Source: Collinsella aerofaciens
GTDB lineage: Bacteria > Actinomycetota > Coriobacteriia > Coriobacteriales > Coriobacteriaceae
Length of the DNA stretch: 54,092 nt
Direction of reading: 5' to 3'
Assembly (NCBI RefSeq): GCF_018785245.1
Contig: NZ_WQPL01000003.1
Span: 1 to 54,092 of the forward strand
The notes below the pieces were generated by a model, which was given only the letters and a program-made list of their open reading frames with translations, was not told where the DNA came from and searched no databases. Numbering within the stretch: position 1 is the first letter of the stretch; every line of letters starts with the position of its first letter. Below are positions 15,847 to 23,914 of this stretch, piece after piece. The position numbers were made by a program, and so were the translations under genes.

Positions 15847-16356
15847 CTAGTTCTCGGCTTGCTCAACCCGCACCTTGACACGTGTCGGATTGCCGTGGCT
15901 GTCGAGGGTCTTGGCATCGAGTGCCTGGATCTCGATGTACGCCTCGCCTTCTTTGATGTCGCCGGCGGGGCACGTTTCGATTGTCTTGCCGGTCTCGACC
16001 ACACCGGATTCGTACATGGTCTCGTCGTTTTGGATGACGCGGAATCGCTGGGGAAATTTATTGTCTTGGACGTTTTGCACGTTGACGCGCAGCTTGCCGT
16101 CCTCCTGCAGCTGAGCGACCGGTGCGACCGAAATCGTCATCATGTTGTCGCGGACTATGGCGTCGAGCTCATCTTGGATTTCCTGACGCGTTTTGCCCTC
16201 GGCCGTCGTAACCGAAGCGCCCGCCTCGGGTACGGGCTGCGACTGCCAAGCGTATAGTCCTACGGCGACAAGGGCACAGACGATGGCCAAGCAGGCAACG
16301 ATGAGCTTCTTGCGACGACCCAGGCCTGCAAAGTGGGGTGGCTTCTTCGCGCTCAT
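15847..16356 (-). CDS. Membrane-anchored extracytoplasmic beta-domain protein
   Basis: A 169-residue protein with a basic N-terminus, one membrane helix (about residues 17-37, IVACLAIVCALVAVGLYAW) and an outward-facing domain of about 130 residues. That domain has strands such as MTISVAPVAQL, LRVNVQNVQDN, FRVIQNDETMYESG and RVKVRVEQAEN. A single cysteine lies in ETCPAGD. The family is not recognised. The ATG at 16356 begins a natural signal anchor. It overlaps the end of the upstream 98-residue gene by four bases (ATGA), so translation is coupled. Context suggests a membrane partner for the two secreted proteins encoded next. Confidence 0.7.
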   Translation of the reverse strand: MSAKKPPHFAGLGRRKKLIVACLAIVCALVAVGLYAWQSQPVPEAGASVTTAEGKTRQEIQDELDAIVRDNMMTISVAPVAQLQEDGKLRVNVQNVQDNKFPQRFRVIQNDETMYESGVVETGKTIETCPAGDIKEGEAYIEIQALDAKTLDSHGNPTRVKVRVEQAEN

Positions 16357-16649
16357 GCGGCATCCTTGGCGGTATAGATGCGCGCAAAGGTGGACGGGTT
16401 CGCTCCAAAGAGCATGTGAAGCATCAGGCGGCGTGAGTAGACAAGCTCGTCGAAGTCGGGAGGGAGCTCGATGTCGTGGATATGCGCGATGCGGTGGGCG
16501 AGCGCCGAGAACGACTCGGGGTCGCAGATCACATCGGTGGTAACGTGGTAGACCGTCGTATCGGGGAATGCCTCTTCGTCGAAAGGCAGGAGATGGGGAT
16601 CGTCGTCGACTTCGATGGCGATGCCGTACTGGGGCCAGTAATATGCCAT
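16353..16649 (-). CDS. Small hypothetical protein, first gene of the surface-protein operon
   Basis: A 98-residue soluble protein with no signal peptide: MAYYWPQYGIAIEVDDDPH, an acidic stretch, TTVYHVTTDVICDPESFSALAHRIAHIH and a C-terminal SRRLMLHMLFGANPSTFARIY. The phrase YGIAIEVDDDPH recalls the core strand of DUF559/Vsr-like endonucleases, but the downstream catalytic residues of that fold are absent, so this is not called. ATG with GGGAGG upstream. It begins the minus-strand operon facing the lactate dehydrogenase promoter region and overlaps the next gene by four bases. A cytoplasmic regulatory or assembly role is possible; no function is assigned. Confidence 0.6.
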   Translation of the reverse strand: MAYYWPQYGIAIEVDDDPHLLPFDEEAFPDTTVYHVTTDVICDPESFSALAHRIAHIHDIELPPDFDELVYSRRLMLHMLFGANPSTFARIYTAKDAA

Positions 16650-16995
16650 GGGAACCTCCCTGCTTCTGGGGCCAAAACTTCTGTCGGTTTTGGCTGTCGA
16701 TGCCGACCGTATCAGCCGTTACTTGACCAATTGCTGACCAAATGCTTGACGGATTGGCGTCTCCGCAGGTAAAAGGCGGCAAAAAATACTCCAACTTTTT
16801 TCGAGCGGCAATCGCGCGGTCAGTGACGGCGGGGCCATATGTGTTAAAAGCATCGTCTGCCGAGGAAATCCAGCCGCTCGCCGAATTGCACGAACGTAAA
16901 AATCGCCAATTATGGAGACGGTCTCGAACACGTCGACGAAACGATGCGGTAACATCTCCCTGCAAACACTGTAGTTAGCTAAAGGGGGAGTTCGC
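16650..16995. promoter_or_regulatory. Divergent promoter region between surface operon and lactate dehydrogenase operon
   Basis: 346 bases without a gene. Three related units at about 11-12 base spacing, TTGACCAATTGC (16723), TGACCAAATGC (16735) and TTGACGGATTGG (16746), look like a tandem operator. GAGACGGTCTC near 16916 is an odd-length palindrome. AAAGGGGGAG at 16981-16990 is the ribosome binding site for the GTG at 16996. I cannot assign -10/-35 boxes with confidence. Confidence 0.4.
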
Positions 16996-18597
16996 GTGTC
17001 TGTAACCATCAAACCCTTCACCGACGAGTTCGAAGAGTATGGCCGCGATGAATCTCGCGCATCGGGCGAAGCATCGAGCATCTCGTTTCCGACAACGGAA
17101 GACGAGGTCCGTGCCATTTTGGAAAAGCTCCATGCCGAGCGTGTCCCGGTAACGGTTCAGGGCGCCCGAACCGGCCTTGCCGCCGGTGCCGTGCCCCACG
17201 GCGGGCATATCCTCAATACTTCCCGTATGAATCGCTACTTGGGCCTTCGCCGCGATGAACAAGGCCAATTTTTGCTGCGCGTGGAGCCGGGCGTTGTGCT
17301 CTCGGAGCTGCGCAAGCAGCTGAGCAAGAAGGTGCTGCCGACTGCTGGTTGGGACCAGGCATCGCTTGAGGCCTACGAGGAGTTCCAAGAGGCCCCCGAG
17401 CAGTTCTTTCCCACCGATCCCACCGAGGCATCTGCCTGTCTGGGCGGCATGGCGGCATGTAACGCCTCTGGTGCCCGCAGCTACGCCTACGGTCCCATGC
17501 GCCCACATATCACGGGACTCCACGTCGCGCTGGCTGATGGCGATTTGCTTGAGCTTCAGCGCGGCGAGGCTTTTGCCCAGGGCCGCCACCTGTCGCTCGT
17601 GACGGCAGTGGGCCGTACGCTCGAGCTCGATCTTCCCGGCTATACCATGCCCAAGACAAAAAATGCCTCAGGCTATTTCGTTGCGGACGAAATGGACGCC
17701 ATCGACCTCTTTATCGGTGCTTGCGGCACGCTCGGCGTTATCACCGAGCTCGAGATTGCCCTGCAGGCGGCGCCTGCGGTCGTTTGGGGTGTGAGCTGCT
17801 TTTTCGATAGCGAAGACAAGGCCGTGTCCTTTACCGATTCCGTGCGTCCCGTCCTGTCCCATGCGGCTGCCATCGAGTACTTCGACGCTGGCGCCCTGGA
17901 TATTCTACGTCGCCAGCGCGAGCAGTCGACGGCGTTTGCCTCGCTGCCGGCGCTCGACAAAGAGGCCAAGGTCTGTGTGTACGTGGAGCTCGACTGCGAT
18001 GACGAGGCCCAGGCGACCGAGGAACTGTACCACCTGGGATGGGTGCTCGAGTTTGCGGGTGGCCGCGACGATGCGACATGGGTCGCGCGCACCGAGGTTG
18101 ATCGCGAGTGCCAGCGGTTCTTCCGCCATGCGGTCCCCGAGAGCGTCAATATGCTTATCGACGAGCGTCGCCGCACGGATCCCACCATCACCAAACTGGG
18201 TTCGGACATGTCGGTGCCCAATGCACGCCTTGCCGATGTCGTGGTCCTCTATCGCCGCGCACTGGCCGAAAGCGGGCTTGAATCTGCTGCCTGGGGGCAC
18301 ATCGGTAACAACCATCTGCATGTGAACATCCTGCCGCGCGATGCGCAGGACTACCGTCGCGGTGGCGAGCTGTTTGCCCAGTGGGCTGCGGAGGTAACGG
18401 CTATGGGCGGTGCCGTTTCTGCCGAGCACGGCGTCGGCAAGATCAAGGCGGGCTTCTTAGAGACGATGTACGGTCACGAGGCCATGGTCGAGTCGGCGCG
18501 GCTCAAGCTCCAGCTCGATCCCGACGGGCAGCTGGGTCGCGGCAACCTGTTTTCGGAGAAGCTCTTGGATGAGCTCGTCCAGAAAGGGGGCGCGTGA
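16996..18597 (+). CDS. FAD-dependent lactate/glycolate-type dehydrogenase (LctD-like)
   Basis: A 533-residue flavoprotein of the GlcD/D-lactate dehydrogenase family (VAO fold). FAD-binding elements are VTVQGARTGLAAGAVPHGG, LRVEPGVVLSELRK, the pyrophosphate loop region CLGGMAACNASGARSYAYG and GACGTLGVITELEI. The C-terminal substrate domain has WGHIGNNHLHVN and AEHGVGKIKAGFLE, equivalents of the HIGDGNLH and EHGxG motifs. GTG start with AAAGGGGGAG. It overlaps etfB by four bases and is followed by etfA, the arrangement of an Etf-linked lactate dehydrogenase such as LctDBC of Acetobacterium woodii. That enzyme oxidises lactate with NAD+ at the expense of reduced ferredoxin. It is longer than LctD (about 470 residues), so another 2-hydroxyacid substrate remains possible. 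Confidence 0.8.
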   Translation: MSVTIKPFTDEFEEYGRDESRASGEASSISFPTTEDEVRAILEKLHAERVPVTVQGARTGLAAGAVPHGGHILNTSRMNRYLGLRRDEQGQFLLRVEPGVVLSELRKQLSKKVLPTAGWDQASLEAYEEFQEAPEQFFPTDPTEASACLGGMAACNASGARSYAYGPMRPHITGLHVALADGDLLELQRGEAFAQGRHLSLVTAVGRTLELDLPGYTMPKTKNASGYFVADEMDAIDLFIGACGTLGVITELEIALQAAPAVVWGVSCFFDSEDKAVSFTDSVRPVLSHAAAIEYFDAGALDILRRQREQSTAFASLPALDKEAKVCVYVELDCDDEAQATEELYHLGWVLEFAGGRDDATWVARTEVDRECQRFFRHAVPESVNMLIDERRRTDPTITKLGSDMSVPNARLADVVVLYRRALAESGLESAAWGHIGNNHLHVNILPRDAQDYRRGGELFAQWAAEVTAMGGAVSAEHGVGKIKAGFLETMYGHEAMVESARLKLQLDPDGQLGRGNLFSEKLLDELVQKGGA

Positions 18598-19415
18598 AGA
18601 TGAGCGATTTCCATATGGTGGTGTGCGTCAAGGCCGTGCCGGGCAGCACCGAGGTCAAGATGGACCCCAAGACCAATACCATCGTGCGCGATGGCAAGCA
18701 GGCGGTCATTAATCCCTTTGATGCGAGCGCTTTGGAATGCGCGCTGGCGCTGAAGGACGACTTTATCGGCTTTGGCATGGATGTGCGCGTGACGGTGGTG
18801 TCGATGGGCATCCCCGCGACCGAGTCGCTGCTGCGCGACTGCATCGCCCGAGGCGCCGACGACGCGCTGCTGCTGACCGATCGCGCCTTTGCAGGTGCCG
18901 ATACCCTGGCGACCACCTATGCTCTCAAATGCGGCATCGAGGCGCTCGACGAGGACTTCGACCTGCTCATCTGCGGCAAGATGGCGGTGGATGGCGATAC
19001 GGCCCAGATCGGTCCCGAGCTTGCCGGTGCCCTTGAGATTCCCTGCGTGACCGACGTGAGTTGCGTGCAGAGCGCGGGCTTTACGACCTGTGGCTCGCTG
19101 GCGCTCATTCACGGATGCGATGCCGGCGAGGAGACGGTGTATCTTGAGATGCCGTGCGCGATGACGACTGCCAAGGAGATTGGCCAGTTGCGTATGCCGA
19201 GTATTGCCGGTATTCGCGCGGCGGAGGAGGCGGACGTGCGCGTGGTCAGTGCCGCCGACGTGAACGCCGACCCCGCGCGTTGCGGTCTTGCCGGGTCGCC
19301 GACACAGGTCGTGCGCTCGTTTGTGCCCGACCGTGACCAAACGTGCGAGGCCGTTGAGGGAACGGCGTCCGAGCAGGCGGTAAAACTTGCCAAGATTATC
19401 GAGGGGATGGCATAG
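18594..19415 (+). CDS. etfB: Electron transfer flavoprotein beta subunit (bifurcating-type)
   Basis: A 273-residue EtfB/LctB-type protein. It shows the N-terminal VVCVKAVPGSTEVKMDPKT strand-loop, NPFDASALECAL, the nucleotide-binding loop DGDTAQIGPELAG, and LLTDRAFAGADTLATTYAL. The last resembles the segment I recall as characteristic of NAD-binding, electron-bifurcating Etf groups (recalled, not aligned). It would bind NAD(H)-reactive FAD with EtfA and pass electrons between the dehydrogenase, NAD+ and ferredoxin. The first start is a GTG overlapping the upstream TGA by four bases; an ATG two codons later is equally possible. AGAAAGGGGGCG provides the ribosome binding site. It is followed immediately by etfA. 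Confidence 0.9.
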   Translation: MKMSDFHMVVCVKAVPGSTEVKMDPKTNTIVRDGKQAVINPFDASALECALALKDDFIGFGMDVRVTVVSMGIPATESLLRDCIARGADDALLLTDRAFAGADTLATTYALKCGIEALDEDFDLLICGKMAVDGDTAQIGPELAGALEIPCVTDVSCVQSAGFTTCGSLALIHGCDAGEETVYLEMPCAMTTAKEIGQLRMPSIAGIRAAEEADVRVVSAADVNADPARCGLAGSPTQVVRSFVPDRDQTCEAVEGTASEQAVKLAKIIEGMA

Positions 19416-20621
19416 ATGAGCGGACTGATTATCGATAGCGAAGCCTGTATCGGCTGCGGTCGCTGCGTTCGTGCCTGTGCCTCGGGCGGCATCGTAGTGG
19501 AAGGCGAGCGACCCAACCGATGCGCCCATGTAACCGACGGCTGCATCCTATGCGGTGGGTGTGTCGACCCCTGCCCTGTCAACGCTATCTCGATCGAGCG
19601 TGACGAGGCTGCTGGTGCGGTGGACCTTGATGCATATCGAGACATTTGGGTATTCGCGCAGACCGACGAGCGCGATACGGTGACTCCCGTTGCCTATGAG
19701 CTTATGGGCAAGGGGCGCGAGCTTGCCGATGCTCGCGGCTGCCGTCTGGTGGCACTGGTCGGCATGAGCCCCGAGGGCTCGCTCGGGGACCTGGAGCATC
19801 TGGTTTGCGCGGGCGCCGACGAAGTCCTGGCCTGTCGCGACGAGCGCCTGCGCCAAAACGATGCGGAGGTCTACGCCCGCTTGATCTGCGATTTGGTAGC
19901 CGAACGCAAACCCGAGGCCATCCTATACGGTGCGACCGCTTTTGGTCGCGAACTGGCACCCGGCGTTGCCGTGCGTTTGCAGACGGGCCTTACGGCTGAC
20001 TGCACCGTACTTTCGATGGATGCGGAAACGGGGCTGCTGCAGCAGACGCGTCCGGCGTTTGGCGGCAACCTGATGGCCACCATCATTTGCCCCAACCACC
20101 GTCCGCAGATGGCAACGGTGCGCCCCGGTATCTTTAAGGCTCCCGACTTCGACTACGGCCGCTCTGGTACGATCACCCAGATATCGCTTGCGGATGATGC
20201 TAAGGCTCGTGTCGAGATCTCGATTCCCGCCGAGGAGTGGGGACAGCAGCCCTCGATCGCCAATGCCGAGTGCCTGGTCGTGGTGGGTCGCGGCATTGGT
20301 TCCAAGAAAAACCTGCCGTTGATGCGAAGGCTCGCCGAGGCTCTGGGAGCCGAGCTTGGCTGCACGCGACCTGTCGTGGAGGCCGGCTGGTTGGAGTATC
20401 GCCATCAGATTGGCCAGACGGGCGTATCGGTTTCGCCCAAGCTTCTCGTGAGTATCGGTGTTTCGGGCGCCATTCAGCATCTTGCCGGCATCGGTGGGGC
20501 GGAGTGCATTATCGCCATCAACGAGGACCCGGATGCCCCCATTTTCGGTGCTGCCCAGTACAAGGTTGTTGGGGACGCCGTCGAGGTCGTCGAGGAGCTG
20601 CTGGCCCAGCTTGAGCGCTAG
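19416..20621 (+). CDS. etfA: Electron transfer flavoprotein alpha subunit with N-terminal ferredoxin domain (LctC-like)
   Basis: A 401-residue EtfA. Residues 1-65 carry two four-cysteine motifs (CIGCGRCVRAC, then CILCGGCVDPCPVNAI) of a 2x[4Fe-4S] ferredoxin domain with one atypical spacing. The EtfA body begins near VFAQTDERDTVTPVAYEL. The C-terminal FAD-binding domain contains VVVGRGIGSKKNLPLM, RPVVEAGWLEYRHQIGQTG, LLVSIGVSGAIQH and IIAINEDPDAPIF. The ferredoxin extension is found in Etf proteins that exchange electrons with ferredoxin, supporting confurcating lactate oxidation. The stop TAG lies within CTAG (20618-20621), which also supplies the stop of the convergent HD gene. The ATG follows the etfB stop after one base triplet boundary with no gap, so translation is coupled. 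Confidence 0.9.
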   Translation: MSGLIIDSEACIGCGRCVRACASGGIVVEGERPNRCAHVTDGCILCGGCVDPCPVNAISIERDEAAGAVDLDAYRDIWVFAQTDERDTVTPVAYELMGKGRELADARGCRLVALVGMSPEGSLGDLEHLVCAGADEVLACRDERLRQNDAEVYARLICDLVAERKPEAILYGATAFGRELAPGVAVRLQTGLTADCTVLSMDAETGLLQQTRPAFGGNLMATIICPNHRPQMATVRPGIFKAPDFDYGRSGTITQISLADDAKARVEISIPAEEWGQQPSIANAECLVVVGRGIGSKKNLPLMRRLAEALGAELGCTRPVVEAGWLEYRHQIGQTGVSVSPKLLVSIGVSGAIQHLAGIGGAECIIAINEDPDAPIFGAAQYKVVGDAVEVVEELLAQLER

Positions 20622-21430
20622 GCGCGCGCCAGCCAGTCGCGCATCTCGTCCTTTAGGCGGCTCCAGGTTGCCTGCGTGGCGGGGTCGGTAAAGGGCCGCG
20701 TAATGCCAAAGGGCGCGTCGAGCAGGCGGTGGATATCGCCCTGTTCGCGCGCCAGCGCGCGGCCTGCTGGATAGACGAGCTCAAACATAAAGCAGATAAG
20801 CCCCACCAAGAAGTCGGCGGGCTCATCGCGCTCATCGCGCGTGACGCAGCGGTGCTCGTCAAAGGCGGCAAGTGTCGGCGACGAGAAACGGCTGCCGAGA
20901 AACGTCTTCTCGTCCACCTTGAGGATAGTGTCGACGGTGCTGTCGGCGATGGTGCGCATAATGTCGATCTTGTCACCATCGCGCACGATATCGCAGAAGC
21001 ACCGTGTACGCTCGTCGAGTTGTGCCGGCAGGCGAAAGTCGCTGTGATAGGCGATGCTCGCTCGGATGAGCTCGTCATGCGCACCGGTTTCGATAAAGTC
21101 ACGGATGTTTGTCGTGGCGGGTGCATCGGCGGGATTCTCGCCAAAGAGGACCTCGATGCCCAGCGCCGCATGGCTCATGCTCTCGGCGTCCTTAAAGGTG
21201 TCCCAGCGTCGCAGCTGCTCAAAGCGGCCCATATCGTGTAGCAGGCCGCAAAGCCATGCCAGGTCAATATCTTCTGACGACCAGCCCTGCTCGCGCGCTA
21301 CGGCATCGCATGCCTCGGCCACGTGGTACGTATGCTCGATTTTGAGCGCGATGCGTGGGTTGGTGGCGTCGTAGGCATCGGTGTAGCTTTTGAAGGCCGC
21401 GCGCGCCCGGTCTCGATCGATAGCTGTCAT
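20618..21430 (-). CDS. HD-domain metal-dependent phosphohydrolase
   Basis: A 270-residue HD-superfamily protein. The metal ligands appear in order: His in KIEHTYHVAE, the HD pair in CGLLHDMGRFEQ, a later His in IAYHSDF and Asp in IVRDGDKIDIM. It resembles the YfbR/YedJ-like or general HD hydrolases acting on nucleotides or phosphorylated small molecules; the substrate is unknown. ATG start at 21430 with AGGAAGTC upstream. It converges on etfA, and the two stop codons share the same CTAG palindrome. There is no terminator between them, so transcripts from the two sides must overlap or interfere. Confidence 0.82.
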   Translation of the reverse strand: MTAIDRDRARAAFKSYTDAYDATNPRIALKIEHTYHVAEACDAVAREQGWSSEDIDLAWLCGLLHDMGRFEQLRRWDTFKDAESMSHAALGIEVLFGENPADAPATTNIRDFIETGAHDELIRASIAYHSDFRLPAQLDERTRCFCDIVRDGDKIDIMRTIADSTVDTILKVDEKTFLGSRFSSPTLAAFDEHRCVTRDERDEPADFLVGLICFMFELVYPAGRALAREQGDIHRLLDAPFGITRPFTDPATQATWSRLKDEMRDWLARA

Positions 21431-21556
21431 AATGACTTCCTAAAAAGTTGTGTCTTTCGATCCGGTGGCAATTGTAGGTGAACTCGGTTGCTGCCGGATG
21501 ATGATTCTGCCGTGTCGCTACATGCGGCTCGGAGACCTTGTCAGGATGAGAAACGT

Positions 21557-22249
21557 ATGGTGCTCAAAATCGTTAGAACCGTCTGGCCAGTGATGCTTAC
21601 CTATGTTGCAATAGGCGCGCCGTGCGGAATGATCATGGGGCAGACGGGAATGGAGCCCTGGATGGTCTTTGCTCTAAGCAGTACGTTTGTGACGGGCAGC
21701 GGCCAGTTTATGATCTGCAACCTGTGGCTGGCGGGTGTGCCTGCAGCATCGATCGTCGCGAGCGTCGCCGCAATCTCCTCGCGCTTTGCGCTTTACTCGG
21801 CATCGATCGCACCGCATCTGAGGGGTGCCTCGAAGCGTCAGACGCTGGCTGTTGCCGCGACACTTACCGAGGAGGCATATGGCATCTCGCTTGCCAAGTT
21901 GGTTGAAGGGGAGGATTGGGGCCCGCGCGAGTCCTTTGTGCTCAACGTAATCCTCATCGCAACATGGGGCGTTTCGTGTACGATGGGCGCCATCGTCGGC
22001 GCCGTTGTCGATGTTCCCACCGCCATTGCAGCCTTTGTCTGCACCTCGCTCTTTATCTGCCTGCTCTTTTCGCAGCGGCTGTCGCGCGGTAACGTTGTCG
22101 CGGCGGTTTCGGGCGCGGTGTCCGTCGCCGTATGCAAGTTCTTGGGCCTCGCGAATATTGCCGTGCCGGCAAGCGTCGTGGTCGGCATTGCCATTGCGCT
22201 GGCGTGCGATGCTGTATTTGACGGAAGAGGTGCCCGCGATGCCCGCTAA
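21557..22249 (+). CDS. azlC: AzlC-family branched-chain amino acid exporter large subunit
   Basis: A 230-residue membrane protein with the AzlC signature near the start (VMLTYVAIGAPCGMIMGQTG), MVFALSSTFVTGSGQFM, RFALYSASIAPHLRG and LTEEAYGIS, and several hydrophobic helices thereafter. With AzlD it forms an exporter of branched-chain amino acids or their analogues (family knowledge from Bacillus AzlCD and E. coli YgaZH). ATG at 21557 with AGGATGAG about 6 bases upstream; the frame is open to a TTG at 21488. Its end overlaps azlD by 11 bases. The window also encodes a branched-chain amino acid importer (livKHMGF), so cells can move these compounds both ways. Confidence 0.88.
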   Translation: MVLKIVRTVWPVMLTYVAIGAPCGMIMGQTGMEPWMVFALSSTFVTGSGQFMICNLWLAGVPAASIVASVAAISSRFALYSASIAPHLRGASKRQTLAVAATLTEEAYGISLAKLVEGEDWGPRESFVLNVILIATWGVSCTMGAIVGAVVDVPTAIAAFVCTSLFICLLFSQRLSRGNVVAAVSGAVSVAVCKFLGLANIAVPASVVVGIAIALACDAVFDGRGARDAR

Positions 22250-22562
22250 CGAGTTCTTGGTTCTGTGGCTGTCGTCGTGGGCTGCTATCGCGTTCTTTCG
22301 CATCGCGCCGGCGTTCGCCTTACGCGGGCGGACCCTGTCGCCCCGCATTACCGAGGCCCTGGGCTATATCCCGCCCGCTGCCTTTGCCGCGCTGGTCGCC
22401 AACGACTTGGTGAACCCCGGCGCGTTCGACGCGGGACTCTGGCCTGCCTTGGTTCCCTGGATTGCGGCCACCGGCGTCGTGGCGGTGGCAATCAAGACAA
22501 AGTCGATGTTGTGGTGCTGCGTTTCGGGCATCGTGTTCTATATCGTTTTGAGCCTCGTATAG
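22239..22562 (+). CDS. azlD: AzlD-family branched-chain amino acid exporter small subunit
   Basis: A 107-residue protein with four predicted helices: FLVLWLSSWAAIAFFRIAPA, the family segment EALGYIPPAAFAALVANDLV, LVPWIAATGVVAVAIKTKS and MLWCCVSGIVFYIVLSLV. The positions of the GYIPPA loop and length are typical of AzlD. The ATG at 22239 lies inside the end of azlC and is preceded by GGAAGAGG. It works with AzlC in the inner membrane. No terminator is evident in the 141 bases before the next gene. Confidence 0.88.
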   Translation: MPANEFLVLWLSSWAAIAFFRIAPAFALRGRTLSPRITEALGYIPPAAFAALVANDLVNPGAFDAGLWPALVPWIAATGVVAVAIKTKSMLWCCVSGIVFYIVLSLV

Positions 22563-22703
22563 GAGCAGGACGCGTTATCGTCCCGGCCTAACGAATCGAA
22601 TTTCTCACCGAGGCGGTCTGCTTCTTCTGGTACCATGGTCAAACTTTACTGTAGCAAAGCGTGACGTGGGCTTTTGTTCTGCGTCAGCGGAAATGGGGGT
22701 TTC

Positions 22704-23726
22704 ATGGCACAGGAAGCGACCGCCAGCGAGCAAAAGAAATTCAAGGTACCGCGCATCCCGGGCGACATCATGATCTATCCGATGATCGTCGGCCTTTTGC
22801 TCAATACCTTCTGCCCGCAGGTCTTTGAGGTCGGCGGCTTCTTTACGGCTGCCTGCCGCGGCGGCTCCAACACCATCGTTGCCGCGATCTTGCTGTTCGT
22901 GGGCGCCGGCATCAGCTTTAAGTCCACGCCGGGCGCCATCAAGACCGGCATCGTCGTGCTGATTCCTAAGCTTGTAGTGGCAGCCGCGCTGGGTCTGGGC
23001 GTCGCATACTTCTTTAACGATAACTTTTTAGGCCTGAGCTCGGTTTCCATCATCGGCGGCATTACGTTTTGCAACATGGCGCTCTATACGGGCATCATGG
23101 GCGAGTTCGGCGATGAGTCCGAGCAGGGCGCTGTCGGTATCCTGTTCTTTACGGCCGGCCCCGCCGTCACGATGATCATCCTTGGTGTTTCGGGTCTCGC
23201 CAACATCCCCGTCGGCACCATCATCGGATCCATCCTGCCGCTTGTTATCGGCATGGTCCTGGGCAACTTGTTCCCGTTTATCAAGAACCTGCTGGTTCCC
23301 GGCGCCAATCCCGCGATCGCTGTAATTGGTTTTCAGCTCGGTGCGTCCATGAGCCTTTCGAGCTTCATCGCCGGTGGCATTTCGGGCATCCTGCTGGGCC
23401 TCATCACGCTCTTTATCGTCGGTCCCATTACCTTTGCCTTCGAGCGCCTGTGTGGCGGCAATGGTAAGGCGGCTGTGGCATGTTCCACCATTGCCGGCAC
23501 GGCCATGACCACGCCGGTCGCCCTCGCCGAGGTCGCTCCGCGCTATGCCGAGCTTGCGCCCACCGCGTATGCGCAGATCACCACTGCCGTCATCATCACG
23601 GCAATCATGGCCCCGATTCTGACCGGCTGGGTCGATAAGAAGTTCTGCCAGAGCAAGGAAGACCTGTCGCCTGCCGGTGTCGAGGCCATCGAAGAGGCTG
23701 TCGCGACCGACATCGATGGCGAGTAG
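22704..23726 (+). CDS. 2-keto-3-deoxygluconate permease family (KdgT-like)
   Basis: A 340-residue integral membrane protein matching KdgT: RIPGDIMIYPMIVGLLLNTF near the N-terminus, FVGAGISFKSTPGAIKTG, GITFCNMALYTGIMGEFGDE, GQ-like FQLGASMSLSSFIAGG, and a C-terminal VACSTIAGTAMTTPVALAE. KdgT imports 2-keto-3-deoxygluconate, a product of pectin and uronate breakdown, by proton symport. The ATG at 22704 has a GGGGGT site upstream; the frame is open 10 codons earlier. No uronate or KDG catabolic gene lies nearby, so it may be an orphan permease, and related substrates are possible. It is followed by 188 bases before the diguanylate cyclase. Confidence 0.85.
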   Translation: MAQEATASEQKKFKVPRIPGDIMIYPMIVGLLLNTFCPQVFEVGGFFTAACRGGSNTIVAAILLFVGAGISFKSTPGAIKTGIVVLIPKLVVAAALGLGVAYFFNDNFLGLSSVSIIGGITFCNMALYTGIMGEFGDESEQGAVGILFFTAGPAVTMIILGVSGLANIPVGTIIGSILPLVIGMVLGNLFPFIKNLLVPGANPAIAVIGFQLGASMSLSSFIAGGISGILLGLITLFIVGPITFAFERLCGGNGKAAVACSTIAGTAMTTPVALAEVAPRYAELAPTAYAQITTAVIITAIMAPILTGWVDKKFCQSKEDLSPAGVEAIEEAVATDIDGE

Positions 23727-23914
23727 CAATCGATACCCATCAATGATTCCGGCGTGCAACTCGCGCCGTTTGAGCGCCCGAACGAGAGCTGTCTTGCAGT
23801 GACGTTCGGTCGCTCTGCTATTATTCCCCTTACCCCTGCGGAGTAGGGGGTGTTTGTTGCCCAGATTCGAATTGGGCGATTCTGGCCACTTGGATATTGA
23901 AGGGAGGGCGTCTA

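Noticed and set aside
16353-16649. A DUF559-type endonuclease
   Set aside because: Only one strand-like phrase (IAIEVDDDPH) is reminiscent; the remaining fold and catalytic residues are missing.
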